From positions 62,001 to 126,000 of the forward strand of contig CAVUAI010000051.1 in the NCBI GenBank assembly GCA_963739385.1: DNA of 64,000 nt. The letters are read 5' to 3'. The notes beneath the pieces are model-generated. The model made no database searches. It was not told the DNA's origin and saw nothing but the letters and a program-made list of their open reading frames with translations. The DNA is from VAZQ01 sp963739385. Its GTDB lineage: Bacteria; Pseudomonadota; Alphaproteobacteria; Rhizobiales; Xanthobacteraceae. The translations under genes and the position numbers were made by a program. Of the stretch, positions 11,223 to 19,742 are shown piece after piece; the first letter of the stretch is position 1, and every line of letters begins with the position of its first letter.

Positions 11223-11423
11223 CTACGGCTCGACCGTGTAGGCCGGCACATTCCTCCTGTGACAGTTGGGGCACTGGTCGGTGACGAACGACAACGCCAC
11301 GAACACGATCGAAGGCGCCAGCCAAGTCGCCCAATCGTAGTTGCAGTCCGGGCACTTGAACCAGTAGTTCTGCGCGAACGTCAGCTCGGACTGCTCTGCC
11401 GGGTCGCCGCCGGTCTCACGCAA
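11223..11423 (-). CDS. Small zinc-ribbon membrane-associated protein
   Basis: 66 residues. Two CxxC knuckles (CPDC and CPNC) spaced about 27 residues apart flank a hydrophobic stretch (WLAPSIVFVALSFV). This pattern suggests a small zinc-ribbon protein, perhaps membrane anchored. No family name can be given. The regions on either side (10969-11222 and 11424-11620) contain no other convincing gene. Confidence 0.55.
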   Translation of the reverse strand: MRETGGDPAEQSELTFAQNYWFKCPDCNYDWATWLAPSIVFVALSFVTDQCPNCHRRNVPAYTVEP

Positions 11424-11620
11424 CGCAACGCCTCCCCCAGTCAGCCGCTCCGCACGTCACCGTGCCGGCAAAGGCGGATGGATTTCGCAAACCTAGCGCG
11501 CGACGGTTGCCAAAGCGCTAATGCAAGTGGCGGCGCGGCAAGCGGTAGCCGAATGCTGCCGCCGAAGAAGCGATGCCTGAACTGCCGGCCGATCCCGGAG
11601 TGTCGCCCGCGCGGACGCCG

Positions 11621-12610
11621 TCATTCGCCCATCACGATGCCGGCCGCCTTGATCGGAGCGGCATTCTTGGCGATCTCGCTGGCGACGAATGTCCGCAGAT
11701 ATTCGCTCGATCTCCGCTCGGGGGCGACCACGACGGCGCCGACCTCGCGCAGCCGCTCCTGCACCGACGGCGTTTCCATCGCCGCCACGGTCGCGGCGTT
11801 GAGCTTCTGGACGATGGGCGCCGGCGTACGCGGCGGCAGGAAGAAGCCGAACCAGGTCGAGGCCTCGAAGTCCTTGAGGCCCTGCTCCTGCGCGCTCGGC
11901 AGGTCCGGCAGCATGGACGACCGCTCGCGGGTGAGGATGGCAAGCGGCTTGATCAGCCTGGCGTCGATCTGCGACTTCGCCGTTGCGCTCAGCGTGCAGA
12001 AATAGTCGAGGCGGCCAGCAATCAGATCCTGCAGCGCCGGTCCGCCGCCCCGGTATGGCACGTGCGTGACGTTGATTCCCGTTGCAGAGTTCAGCAGCAT
12101 GCAGTCGAGGTGGCCGGTCGAGCCGGCGCCGGCCGAGCCCATCTGCATGGTAGACTGGTTGGCGCGGGCATAAGCGATGAAATCCTGCAGGTTGTCGGCG
12201 GGTAAGTCCTTGCGCGCGACCAGGATGGTCGGCTGGTCGGCAATCAGCACTACCGGCACGAGATCGGTTGCTAAATTGTAGAGCGGGTTCTTGTAGAGCG
12301 TCTGGTTGATGGCGTCGGCGCGGCTGCCGAGCACGAACTGGTAGCCGTCGGGCGGCGCCTTCACCACGCGCGCCGATCCCACCATGCCGCCGGCGCCGCC
12401 GACATTCTCGATGACCACCTGCTGACCGAGAATTTCGGAGAGGCGACGGCCGACGATGCGTCCGAGCACGTCAGTGCCGCCGCCGGCGGCGAACGGCACC
12501 ACCATGGTCAGCGGCCGGTTCGGCCAGTCCTGCGCCGCGGCGGGGCCTGCTCCGTGCCAGCCAGGCGCGGCGGCCAGCAGGATCGCCAGAATTGCAGACC
12601 TCGCACGCAT
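11621..12610 (-). CDS. Bug-family tripartite tricarboxylate transporter receptor
   Basis: 329 residues from ATG 12610; the longer upstream frame lacks signal-peptide character at its start. The leader is MRARSAILAILLAAAPGWHG with AAAQ cleavage. The mature start 'WPNRPLTMVVPFAAGGGTDVLGR' and 'VVIENVGGAGGMVGSA' are signatures of TctC/Bug periplasmic solute receptors. Bug proteins bind small carboxylates or similar anions. No TctA or TctB membrane genes are nearby, so the partner transporter is elsewhere. It lies 100 bp downstream of the RraA-like gene on the same strand, suggesting uptake of a related keto-acid. Confidence 0.92.
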   Translation of the reverse strand: MRARSAILAILLAAAPGWHGAGPAAAQDWPNRPLTMVVPFAAGGGTDVLGRIVGRRLSEILGQQVVIENVGGAGGMVGSARVVKAPPDGYQFVLGSRADAINQTLYKNPLYNLATDLVPVVLIADQPTILVARKDLPADNLQDFIAYARANQSTMQMGSAGAGSTGHLDCMLLNSATGINVTHVPYRGGGPALQDLIAGRLDYFCTLSATAKSQIDARLIKPLAILTRERSSMLPDLPSAQEQGLKDFEASTWFGFFLPPRTPAPIVQKLNAATVAAMETPSVQERLREVGAVVVAPERRSSEYLRTFVASEIAKNAAPIKAAGIVMGE

Positions 12611-12710
12611 GTTGCTTTCCTCCCGCGCCTCCGCGCAGCGCATCCTGCCACAACGGCCATGCAGCCTCACCCCTTCTTCGCGACGGAGACAGGTGCGATG
12701 CGCATCCCAC

Positions 12711-13436
12711 TCATCGGCCATGCTTCGCGCGCCAGGCCTTGAACTCCTCGCGTGCCGCCGGTGCGGGCGGATAGATGCCGAAGATCGAACGGCCCTGCTC
12801 GACCTGCTCCTGCACGAAATCCTCGAATACGGTCTGCTCGAACGCCTCCTCGGCGACCTCATCGGCGAGGTGGCGCGGGATCACCGCCACGCCCTCGCCG
12901 TCGCCGACCAGGATGTCGCCGGGATAGACCGCGACCTCTCCGCATGCGATCGGCACATCAAGATCGACGGCATGATGCCGGATCAGGTTGGTCGGCGCGG
13001 CCGGCGCGGCGTGGTAGGCGGGAAACGGCAGCGCCGCGATCTCCGGCGAGTCGCGAAAGCCGCCGTCGGTCACGATGCCGGCGGCGCCGCGCTTCCACAG
13101 CCGGGTCACCAGGATGCCGCCGGCGGATGCCGCCGCGGCGTTTCGGCGGCTGTCGATCACGAACACATGGCCGGGCGGACACTCCTCGATGCCTTTGCGC
13201 TGGGGATGGCCGCGGTCCTCGAACACCCCGAGATGATCGAGGTCCTCGCGCGCCGGGATGTAGCGCATGGTGTAGGCCGGGCCGACCATCGGCGGCGCGG
13301 CGGGATTGAGCCGGTGGATGCCCTGGATGAAGGTGTTGCGAAAGCCGCGCTTGAACAGAACGGTGGTCAGCGTGGCGGTTGAGACCGCCGCGAGCTTGGT
13401 CCGGCTCACTTCGCCGAGTGACGGGCTGGGCGACAT
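12711..13436 (-). CDS. RraA-like / 4-hydroxy-4-methyl-2-oxoglutarate aldolase family protein
   Basis: 241 residues. 'GPAYTMRYIP', 'VFVIDSRRNAAAASAGGILVTRLWKRGAAGIVTDGGFRD' and 'VYPGDILVGDGEGVAVIP' match the RraA/HMG-aldolase fold, whose GGxxxxxA and D-G-x-R-D elements hold pyruvate and a divalent metal. Family members either cleave 4-hydroxy-4-methyl-oxoglutarate-type acids or inhibit RNase E. The flanking Bug receptors on both sides favour a catabolic aldolase. Precise substrate unknown. Confidence 0.85.
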   Translation of the reverse strand: MSPSPSLGEVSRTKLAAVSTATLTTVLFKRGFRNTFIQGIHRLNPAAPPMVGPAYTMRYIPAREDLDHLGVFEDRGHPQRKGIEECPPGHVFVIDSRRNAAAASAGGILVTRLWKRGAAGIVTDGGFRDSPEIAALPFPAYHAAPAAPTNLIRHHAVDLDVPIACGEVAVYPGDILVGDGEGVAVIPRHLADEVAEEAFEQTVFEDFVQEQVEQGRSIFGIYPPAPAAREEFKAWRAKHGR

Positions 13437-13495
13437 GGCGCTATCCTTTCTGCAAGAGCGGAGGCAATCACCTTGAACGACGCCGGGAGGTTCCC

Positions 13496-14458
13496 ATGCA
13501 CCTGCTGATCTCCATTTTGGCCTGCGCCACGATCGCCCTCGCCGCGCCCGCGCGGGCGCAGACCTGGCCGCAGCGTCCGGTCACCATCGTAGTGCCGTTC
13601 AGCGCCGGCGGAACCACCGACATGTTCGCCCGCATGCTCGCGCAAGGCCTGCAACAAAAATACGGCACACCGTTCGTGGTCGACAACCGTCCCGGCGCGG
13701 GCGGCAATGTGGGCGCGGCCGCGGTCGCGCGCGCCGCCAAGGACGGCAATACGCTGCTCGTGGGCACCGTGAGCACCCATGCGATCAATCCGTTCATCTA
13801 CAAGAACCTGACGTTCGACGCCGACAAGGACTTCCAGCCCGTGAGCCTGATCGCGCGGCTGCCGAACATGCTGGTGGTGAGCCAGAAGCTTCCGGCGCGC
13901 ACGGTGGCAGAGCTGATCGATCACCTGAAGAAGAACGAGGGCAAGCTCAGCTACGGCTCCTCCGGGGCCGGCACCTCGACCCATCTGGCGGCGGAACTGT
14001 TCCAGCTCAAGACCGGCACCAAGATGGTGCACGTGCCCTACCGCAGCTCCGGCGACGTTATGAACGCGCTGGTGGGCGGCCACATCGATCTCGCCTTCGA
14101 CAACATTACCCTGGCCTGGCCGCAGGTGAAGGCGGCAACAATGCGGGCGCTGGCGGTGACCAGCCCGCAGCCGAGCCCGACCGCGCCGGAGGTCCCGCCG
14201 GTGGCGGCGACCTTGCCCGGGTTCGACGCCACCTCGTGGCACGGCGTGTTCGCACCCGCACAGACGCCACGGCCCATTGTCGACGCGCTCGCCGTCGAGG
14301 TGAAACGCATCTTCGAGGCGCCGGAGCGGCAGAAGAGCCTGCTCGAGGTAGGCGCGGTGGCCGCACCGATGACGCCGGAGGAGTTCGGCGCCTTCATCGC
14401 CGGCGAGCGGCGCAAGTGGCAGGAGGTCGTGCAGGCCGCGGGGGTCGAGGTCCAATAG
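13496..14458 (+). CDS. Bug-family tripartite tricarboxylate transporter receptor
   Basis: 320 residues. ATG 13496 follows GGGAGG with 5-bp spacing. The signal peptide MHLLISILACATIALAAPARA ends at a classic AXA site. 'WPQRPVTIVVPFSAGGTTDMFARML' and 'VVDNRPGAGGNVGAA' are Bug signatures; 'VPYRSSGDVMNALVGGHIDLAFDN' is the usual ligand-loop region. It is divergent from the RraA-like gene with only 59 bp between them, so the two probably share a control region and a substrate. Confidence 0.92.
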   Translation: MHLLISILACATIALAAPARAQTWPQRPVTIVVPFSAGGTTDMFARMLAQGLQQKYGTPFVVDNRPGAGGNVGAAAVARAAKDGNTLLVGTVSTHAINPFIYKNLTFDADKDFQPVSLIARLPNMLVVSQKLPARTVAELIDHLKKNEGKLSYGSSGAGTSTHLAAELFQLKTGTKMVHVPYRSSGDVMNALVGGHIDLAFDNITLAWPQVKAATMRALAVTSPQPSPTAPEVPPVAATLPGFDATSWHGVFAPAQTPRPIVDALAVEVKRIFEAPERQKSLLEVGAVAAPMTPEEFGAFIAGERRKWQEVVQAAGVEVQ

Positions 14459-14685
14459 CTCACGCTGCCGGTACCTTGGTGACAGCACGCGAATCAATCC
14501 CGGCGCGGTTCCCGGCGAGCGGTCGCTCCTTGGCTCGGCCGCAAATGTTCCGACGCCGCCGATCGGGAACAACGGACGAATCTCTGGAACCCGTCCGATT
14601 CGTCAATGAGACATTTTCGTGAAAGCGAAACGCCTCGTCCGCTGGCGCGTTGATGAGACAGCGATGCATTCAGAGGAGGAACCAG

Positions 14686-14946
14686 ATGAGGAAACTTCTG
14701 ATGGCTGCAGCGGCCGCCGGCGCGATCGTCGCCGCGGTTCCGGCCTCCGCTCAGGTCTATATGGGTGCGGATCCCGGCGGAGCCGGGGTGCAGGTCGGAC
14801 CATTCGGATTCGGCGTGGGACCGAGATACGGTTGGCGCGGTGATGAGTACTACGCCTATGGTGCCGCCGACTGTCCGCTGGTGCGGGAGCGCATCATCAC
14901 GCGCGACGGCCAGGTGATCTACCGGACGCAGCGCGTCTGCCGGTAA
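14686..14946 (+). CDS. Small secreted protein
   Basis: 86 residues, ATG 14686 after AGGAGGAACC. The signal peptide (MRKLLMAAAAAGAIVAAVPASAQ) is followed by a Gly/Tyr-rich middle and a C-terminal 'DCPLVRERIITRDGQVIYR' segment with two cysteines. Proteins of this build are common and uncharacterised in Bradyrhizobium-type genomes. A periplasmic or surface role is inferred only from the leader. Confidence 0.75.
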   Translation: MRKLLMAAAAAGAIVAAVPASAQVYMGADPGGAGVQVGPFGFGVGPRYGWRGDEYYAYGAADCPLVRERIITRDGQVIYRTQRVCR

Positions 14947-14964
14947 CAACCAACAAAAACACAA

Positions 14965-15168
14965 TCAGCGAATGGCCTCGGCCCGTGCCGGGGCCATTCG
15001 TTTCGCGGTGGACGCCATGGCGCGCTTGGTCTGCATGCCGCACCAGTCGCAGACATAGGTGACGTCGACCAAGCCGTCGGTGAACAGGATCGGCTTGAAG
15101 TCCAAGGCCGACATCCGGTTTCGGCAGCCGGGACAGCTCATCTCCGGATCTTTTGCGTTGATCAGCAT
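14965..15168 (-). CDS. Small zinc-ribbon protein
   Basis: 67 residues from ATG 15168 (an in-frame ATG at 15237 would add 23). Two knuckles, CPGC and CDWC, are about 30 residues apart around 'MSALDFKPILFTDGLVDVTYV'; the tail is basic. This fits a short metal-binding ribbon protein seen as a conserved hypothetical in Bradyrhizobium relatives. No function known. Confidence 0.6.
   Translation of the reverse strand: MLINAKDPEMSCPGCRNRMSALDFKPILFTDGLVDVTYVCDWCGMQTKRAMASTAKRMAPARAEAIR
14969..15000 (+). terminator. Hairpin after the small secreted protein
   Basis: Arms starting CGAATGGCC and ending GGCCATTCG, with further GC pairing toward a CCGT loop, followed by TTTCG. It lies 22 bp after the stop at 14946 and overlaps the 3' end of the opposing zinc-ribbon gene. 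The T run is short. Confidence 0.5.
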
Positions 15169-15354
15169 CTCCAAGACTACACCCGACAATCGTGTCCATT
15201 TCGTTAACAGCGACGCCAGTGCCAAATAGCTGAACATCTTCGCGCCTTGGCCCGTGACATTGTCATGAACGTGTTGACAGCATGCGCTGTTGCGTCCTGC
15301 GCGGGCGCGGCTATCGTCGCCGCCTGGTGGATTCGAACCTGGAGACCCACACCG

Positions 15355-15624
15355 ATGAAGTTTGCAGTCGTCATGCTTGGCCTTGCCGGTTTCGTCACCT
15401 CCGGCAGCCCCGTCCTGGCTCAGGCGCTCAGTGCCGATGACGTGAAGTGGATCAATCAATGCATCACGGACAACCGCGGCGGCGCAGCCAATGCCATTAT
15501 CCGCAAATACTGCTTCTGCATGAACGAAAAAATGGGCAACAACGAAACCCGCTCCATCACCGAGTGGGAAAAGACCAACCCGGCGGCGCGCGCCGCCTGC
15601 GACCGCGAGTCCGGCTGGAAGTAG
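15355..15624 (+). CDS. Small secreted cysteine-containing protein
   Basis: 89 residues from ATG 15355 (GGAG 15341-15344). The signal peptide MKFAVVMLGLAGFVTSGSPVLAQ precedes a domain with four cysteines (QCITDN, KYCFCMN, AACDRE), probably forming disulfides. An upstream in-frame ATG at 15265 would add a second hydrophobic segment and is less likely. Unknown family. Confidence 0.65.
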   Translation: MKFAVVMLGLAGFVTSGSPVLAQALSADDVKWINQCITDNRGGAANAIIRKYCFCMNEKMGNNETRSITEWEKTNPAARAACDRESGWK

Positions 15625-15629
15625 GCTCT

Positions 15630-15730
15630 CTTCGTGGCGTAATGCGGAGCACGCTTCGTGGCGTAATGCAGAGCGCGCATCGCGCACTGTGCGGGCGCGA
15701 TGCGTCAGCTCAGCGCGATGCGTCAGCTCA
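15630..15730. repeat. Two short tandem duplications between convergent genes
   Basis: A 21-bp unit beginning CTTCGTGGCGTAATGC occurs at 15630-15650 and 15654-15674 with one mismatch. An 18-bp unit, GCGCGATGCGTCAGCTCA, is perfectly duplicated at 15695-15712 and 15713-15730. The last copy touches the VOC stop codon. Function unknown; replication slippage is the simplest origin. Confidence 0.85.
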
Positions 15731-16090
15731 AGTGGTCTTGCACTGCCACAGACCGAGCATCGCGCCGGCGGGATCGGTGACAATGGTGAAGAAGCCCCTG
15801 TCCGGCACCTCGGTTCGCTCCTTGAGCAGGCTGGCGCCGAGCGACTGCGCCTTGCGGGTGGCGGCATCGAGGTCGTCCACCATCACATAAGGCATCCACA
15901 TGGAGGGCGCACCGGGCATCGGATTTTTCATCAGTCCGCCGCCGGGGCCTTCGCCGGGCTTGACCAGGGTGTAGGTCATGTCGCCCATGTCCAGGTCCTC
16001 GAGCGTCCAGTCGAACAGCTTGCCGTAAAACGACTTGGACTTGCCGACATCCGTCGACATCAATTCCACATGCACGAATGGATGTGCCAT
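15728..16090 (-). CDS. VOC-family (glyoxalase/bleomycin resistance-like) protein
   Basis: 120 residues. It begins 'FVHVELMSTDVGKSKSFYGKLFDW', has 'GGGLMKNPMPG' in the middle, and ends with a second half-site 'DPAGAMLGLWQ'. The two beta-alpha-beta-beta-beta halves of a vicinal oxygen chelate fold are visible. His7 and a Glu near the start are possible metal ligands. Substrate unknown. A palindrome 58 bp upstream of the ATG may be an ArsR-type operator. Confidence 0.85.
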   Translation of the reverse strand: MAHPFVHVELMSTDVGKSKSFYGKLFDWTLEDLDMGDMTYTLVKPGEGPGGGLMKNPMPGAPSMWMPYVMVDDLDAATRKAQSLGASLLKERTEVPDRGFFTIVTDPAGAMLGLWQCKTT

Positions 16091-16532
16091 GACCGGACCT
16101 CCGCTGCTTGCAGGCGCCGGCGGTGTCGGCCGGACGCCGAGAAAACACTTAACCTAATGGTTTAGTAATGAGCGGCATGCGTAATGTCAAGCCGAAGGAC
16201 CCGCTCGCCGCTGCGTCGGAGATAGTGGCCCGGAGGTTATGAACAGCACATGATCGCGCCGCGGCTGCGATGGACACCTGCCAGCGCGCCGTGATACGTG
16301 GCCGCAACCATTCGAACACGTGCCGACGTGGCGATGCTTTTCGCATCGCGCGGCCGCAGGCGGCGAATGCGCCCCCGCGGCGAGCCGGCTGAGCAGCACA
16401 GCTTCACGCGTTCAACCACTTGTGCTGATTTCAGGGAACCCGGTGCGTGACCGGGGGGTTGTCTGCCTTGAATTGCGGGTGGCGGGTTCAGCCCCAACCT
16501 GCGCAACGCTTCGCAAGCCGCGGGAGCAGCAA
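16091..16532. other. 442-bp stretch without a convincing gene
   Basis: Short frames here show no recognisable protein features. It holds the palindrome at 16148-16165 and, at 16522-16526, the GGGAG ribosome-binding site of the next gene. Confidence 0.5.
16148..16165. promoter_or_regulatory. Palindromic operator candidate upstream of the VOC gene
   Basis: Arms CTTAACC and GGTTTAG around a TAAT spacer; six of seven arm positions pair. The shape resembles TTAACC-N-GGTTAA sites expected for ArsR-type repressors of VOC/SRPBCC genes. That comparison is from memory, and no regulator gene lies next to it. Confidence 0.35.
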
Positions 16533-16763
16533 ATGCCCGAGATGAAGGCCCAGACCATCATCCTGCACGAGGGCGACAAGGCGGCGCTGCAGTACCTCGG
16601 CGCCGCGGTCGTGCTGCAGTGGTCGAATTTGCCCGAGGATGTGCGGAAAGCTCTCCTGCAGCAGGCAGATGCGGTCGGCGGCCTCCCGCTGGTGTCCGAC
16701 CTGCACGATCAGATTCAGGCGCTCATTCGCCGCGTACGGAAAAACGGCGCCGACCCGGCGTAG
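16533..16763 (+). CDS. Conserved small hypothetical protein
   Basis: 76 residues, ATG 16533 with GGGAG upstream. The composition is a mostly helical soluble protein: 'AALQYLGAAVVLQWSNLPEDVRKALLQQADAVGG' followed by 'LHDQIQALIRRVRKN'. No signal or membrane segment. It is convergent with the Ku gene (stop to stop 2 bp). Function unknown. Confidence 0.65.
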   Translation: MPEMKAQTIILHEGDKAALQYLGAAVVLQWSNLPEDVRKALLQQADAVGGLPLVSDLHDQIQALIRRVRKNGADPA

Positions 16764-16765
16764 CG

Positions 16766-17698
16766 TCAGCCGGCCTTGCGGCGCGCGGCCGGCTTCTTGC
16801 CGGCGGCGCGCTGCGGCGCGCGCTCGCCACCTTCGATGGGCAGCAGCATTTCCTTCTGCCCGGCGACGCGCTTGCGGCTCTTCTTGCCCTGACCCTGCGC
16901 CTGTGCCGGCGAGCTGCGCTCGGCTTCGACGCTGCGTCGCAGCGCATCCATCAGGTTGATGACGTTGCGCGGCGCCGCGACGTGCTCTTTCTCCTTGGGC
17001 GGCTTGAACCCCGCCTGCTTCTTGCGCAGTAAATCCACCAGCGCGGTCTCGTAGTGGTCCTCGAACGCGGAGGGCTCGAAGTCGCCCTTCTTGGTATCGA
17101 GGATGTGCTCGGCGAGCTTGAGCATTTCGCCCGGGACCTTGATGTCCTGGATGTCGTCGAAATATTCCTCCGGCTTGCGCACCTCGTAGCCGTAACGCAG
17201 TGTCGTCCCCAGCAGCCCCTTGCCGTACGGCTCCAGGGCTATCACCCGTTCGCGCTTGGACAGGACGATGCGGCCGAGCGCAACCATGCCCTTGCCGCGC
17301 ATGGCATCGCGGATGACCGCGAACGCCTCCTGCCCGACCGAGTTGGTCGGCACGACGTAATAGGGGCTGTCGTAGAAACGTTTGTCGATCTGCGCCGCCG
17401 GCACGAAGCTGTCGATGTCGATGGTATGCCGGCTCTCCACCTGAATGGCTTCGAGCTCGTCATCGTCCATTTCGATGTAGACGCCCTTGTCGACCTCGTA
17501 ACCCTTGCCCTTGTCGGCGGCGTCGACCGGTTCGCGCGTCTCCTCGTCGACCAGCTGCTGGCGCAGGCGGTTGCCGGTCTTCCTGTTGATCTGCCGGAAC
17601 GAGATGCGCTCGGACGCCGACGTGGCGGGACTGAGCGCGATCGGACACGAGACGAGCGAGAGCTTGAGGTAGCCCTTCCAATATGCACGCGGCGCCAC
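16766..17698 (-). CDS. ku: Non-homologous end joining protein Ku
   Basis: Bacterial Ku homodimer that binds DNA ends and recruits ligase LigD. The start chosen is GTG 17698, giving 'VAPRAYWKGYLKLSLVSCPIAL', the usual Ku N-terminus, with GGAG 8 bp upstream; an ATG at 17734 would add 12 residues. The core beta-barrel/bridge is visible ('ISFRQINRKTGNR', 'VPTNSVGQEAFAVIRDAM', 'VIALEPYGKGLLGTTLRY'), then a lysine/arginine-rich C-terminus ending KKPAARRKAG, which helps DNA and LigD binding. No ligD gene lies in the window. Confidence 0.95.
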   Translation of the reverse strand: MAPRAYWKGYLKLSLVSCPIALSPATSASERISFRQINRKTGNRLRQQLVDEETREPVDAADKGKGYEVDKGVYIEMDDDELEAIQVESRHTIDIDSFVPAAQIDKRFYDSPYYVVPTNSVGQEAFAVIRDAMRGKGMVALGRIVLSKRERVIALEPYGKGLLGTTLRYGYEVRKPEEYFDDIQDIKVPGEMLKLAEHILDTKKGDFEPSAFEDHYETALVDLLRKKQAGFKPPKEKEHVAAPRNVINLMDALRRSVEAERSSPAQAQGQGKKSRKRVAGQKEMLLPIEGGERAPQRAAGKKPAARRKAG

Positions 17699-17906
17699 GG
17701 CCAACACTCCTACACGACGCTCCGGGGACCGCATTAGGTAGCAATTTTACGGCATCTCTTGGAGTCCTGCTTTTGTTCTCGTCATGCCCCTATCTTGCGG
17801 CCGCAGCTAGGACGTCACCCACGGATTGACGCCGGGCGCGATGTCCGTGTTCCACCGGAAGGGAATGGTTAAGCACGCCGCACAAAACCGCGGGCCGGGA
17901 GGTCAA

Positions 17907-18230
17907 TCACCGGCGCGGGCGCCTCGCCACCGCGTGGCGCCACGCGGTCGCGAGCGCGTCCTGCAGTTCCGCGGCACTCATCGCCGCCAGCGTTGCGGTG
18001 GTCCAGCCCTGCCGGCCCCAACCGCCCGGCACCGGCGCGAACGCCTCCGGCGCAAGCATGCATTTGAATTCCTGCTCGTCGGGCGTGAACTTGAAGTTCG
18101 CGGTGCGTTCATCGGCCGCCAGCGTCACGTAGATGCGTGCCACCTTGAACGCCGCGCGGTCGAAATGCGGGGCTTCGGTCGTGCCCGCGAGTGCGCGGGC
18201 CATGCGACGCAAATCCTTTCCGCTCGCCAT
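17907..18230 (-). CDS. MmcQ/YjbR family protein
   Basis: 107 residues from ATG 18230. 'LRRMARALAGTTEAPHFDRAAFKV' and 'FTPDEQEFKCMLAPEAFAPVPGGWGRQGWTT' are typical of the MmcQ/YjbR domain, which has a double-stranded-DNA-mimic-like CyaY fold. Biological role is not established; family members are often labelled DNA-binding. Basic tail (RHAVARRPRR). Confidence 0.85.
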   Translation of the reverse strand: MASGKDLRRMARALAGTTEAPHFDRAAFKVARIYVTLAADERTANFKFTPDEQEFKCMLAPEAFAPVPGGWGRQGWTTATLAAMSAAELQDALATAWRHAVARRPRR

Positions 18231-18310
18231 GTTGCGGTTCTTTCCTTCGTTCTCATTCCCACGGCTCGCCCGCGACCCGGCGGTCATGCCGTCGAAGCCG
18301 CCCGCGCGGA

Positions 18311-18565
18311 TCATTTCGGTCTGGCTCGCGCGCGCCGCGGCCGAGGAGCCTCGCGAGCAACCGCTCCCCGCGGGGTGGCAACGAGCGCGCCCAGTGCCAT
18401 TTGCTTGGCACGCCTTGCCATGTCGAGACCCGTCTGGAACCGCTCAAGCGACTGCGCGTCCGGCTCGTGCGTGATGACGGCGGTGAGCAGGACCTTGAAC
18501 AGCGCCTTGATCTGGTCCTGGTACGCTCCCTCGATGGCTTCCACGTCCTGATTGTCAGCGGGCAT
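18311..18565 (-). CDS. Small hypothetical protein
   Basis: 84 residues from ATG 18565, preceded by GGAGGGATC. It has a helical N-terminal part ('VEAIEGAYQDQIKALFKVLLTAVITHEPDAQSLERF' region) and an Arg/Pro-rich tail (PRPRRARARPK) that could bind nucleic acid. No family recognised. The upstream extension to 18688 is less likely given the strong Shine-Dalgarno at 18565. Confidence 0.55.
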   Translation of the reverse strand: MPADNQDVEAIEGAYQDQIKALFKVLLTAVITHEPDAQSLERFQTGLDMARRAKQMALGALVATPRGAVAREAPRPRRARARPK

Positions 18566-18767
18566 GATCCCTCCTCCGGCAGCCTCCCAATTGCCCCTCC
18601 CCACGATTCTCAGTCGATTCCGGCGGCCGGGGCGTCGCGGCCGGGACCACCCGGCGGCAACCCGGTCGACGACACGGTCGGCGGCCATCGACGGCCCTTT
18701 CCGGGCCGGATGATTGAACCGCGCGGCCGGTTCGCGCGACTAATTGTCAGGGTGGCTGGAGAGTGTC

Positions 18768-18857
18768 ATGAGTGAGCGACGGATTACGCAGCTTTTTGGA
18801 TTGATCCTGGGCGCGCTGTTCACGTGCGGCCTCGTCCTCAACGCCTTCGCCTTCTGA
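18768..18857 (+). CDS. 29-residue single-span membrane microprotein
   Basis: ATG 18768 with GGAG 10 bp upstream, ending TGA 18855-18857. The peptide starts MSERRITQLFGLILGALF and continues as one hydrophobic helix ending NAFAF, with positive charges at the N-terminus (inside). Size and design match tiny inner-membrane proteins of alphaproteobacteria. A hairpin (GGGGTGGC / GCCACCCC, 18942-18963) lies downstream. Coding status rests on the Shine-Dalgarno and topology only. Confidence 0.5.
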   Translation: MSERRITQLFGLILGALFTCGLVLNAFAF

Positions 18858-19145
18858 CGGCGGCTGCGGTTCTCCCGACCCGCCGGCGGCGCCGGCCGGG
18901 GCGGACGATCTCCCAAATTCGCATTTCGGCGTGACGGCGGGGGGGTGGCGAATGTGCCACCCCGGTAAATCTCTCCCGTGCAACGCGCCTGCAGGCCCCG
19001 CCGTTGCGGCGAGCCAGCGCCGTTACAAGGCGCAACTCCAAGCCGAGGACGAGTTATCGAGTGGCTGGACGAACGCGGGCCAATGTCGCTCAGCGAGAGC
19101 ACCACTGGCCCGACGCGTGTCTGCGCTTGGTATTCCGGCCTTGTC

Positions 19146-19742
19146 CTAGAGTGGCTTGACCGCAACCTTGCGGAATTTGATTACGCCCGCGCCGTATTGC
19201 AGCGTGAAGTGTCCCTCCTCGAACATGCCGTTCCGGATGTCGACGGTTTTCTGCCCATTGAGCACCACGACGAGATGCCGCCCATCGGCGGTGATGTCGA
19301 ACGTGTTCCACTTGCCGGCAGCCTTGGGCATCGGGCTCACTTCGGCGAAATAGACGATCGAGCCGGTGCCATAACTCGGGTCGGGGCGCTTATCGAAGAT
19401 ATTGACCTCGTAGCAGGTCCGGGCGCCGATGGCCGCCGGATCTTTGCATCGGATGAAGATGCCGCTGTTGGCTTCCTCGTCCGCCCAGAACTCGGCGTTG
19501 ATCTGGAAATTCTTGTACGAGTTCTTGGTGACGAGGTGGCCGCCCTTGCCCTTGTCGGCGACGAGTGCGCCGTCCTCAATGCGCCAGTTGGCCTCTCCCG
19601 TGCTGGTCCAATCGCCCATGGTCTTGCCGTCGGTCAGCGTGACCCAGCCCGGGCCGGTCTGGCCGACCGCCTGCGGCGCAAGCTGAATCGCGGCGAATCC
19701 GGCAGCGAGCAGCGCAACGCTAGTGGTAACCGCGCGTATCAT
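19146..19742 (-). CDS. DUF1080 (3-keto-disaccharide hydrolase domain) secreted protein
   Basis: 198 residues from ATG 19742. The signal peptide (MIRAVTTSVALLAAGFAAIQ) is followed by a LamG-like jelly-roll domain: 'GWVTLTDGKTMGDWT', 'WRIEDGALVADKGKGGHLVTKNSYKNF', 'EANSGIFIRC', 'YEVNIFDKRPDPSYGTGSIV', 'WNTFDITADGRHLVVVLNGQ'. These are the standard DUF1080 blocks. Members act on 3-keto-glycosides or bind sugars. It stands alone here, so the substrate is open. Confidence 0.85.
   Translation of the reverse strand: MIRAVTTSVALLAAGFAAIQLAPQAVGQTGPGWVTLTDGKTMGDWTSTGEANWRIEDGALVADKGKGGHLVTKNSYKNFQINAEFWADEEANSGIFIRCKDPAAIGARTCYEVNIFDKRPDPSYGTGSIVYFAEVSPMPKAAGKWNTFDITADGRHLVVVLNGQKTVDIRNGMFEEGHFTLQYGAGVIKFRKVAVKPL

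Noticed and set aside
15329..15339. GGATTCGAACC, the usual T-loop complement of a tRNA
   Set aside because: The flanking bases do not form a T-stem or acceptor stem with it, and it lies just before a coding start. No cloverleaf can be drawn.
16149..16506. Short open frames in the 16.1-16.5 kb gap
   Set aside because: They have no Shine-Dalgarno, no hydrophobic or domain pattern and conflict with one another; treated as noncoding.
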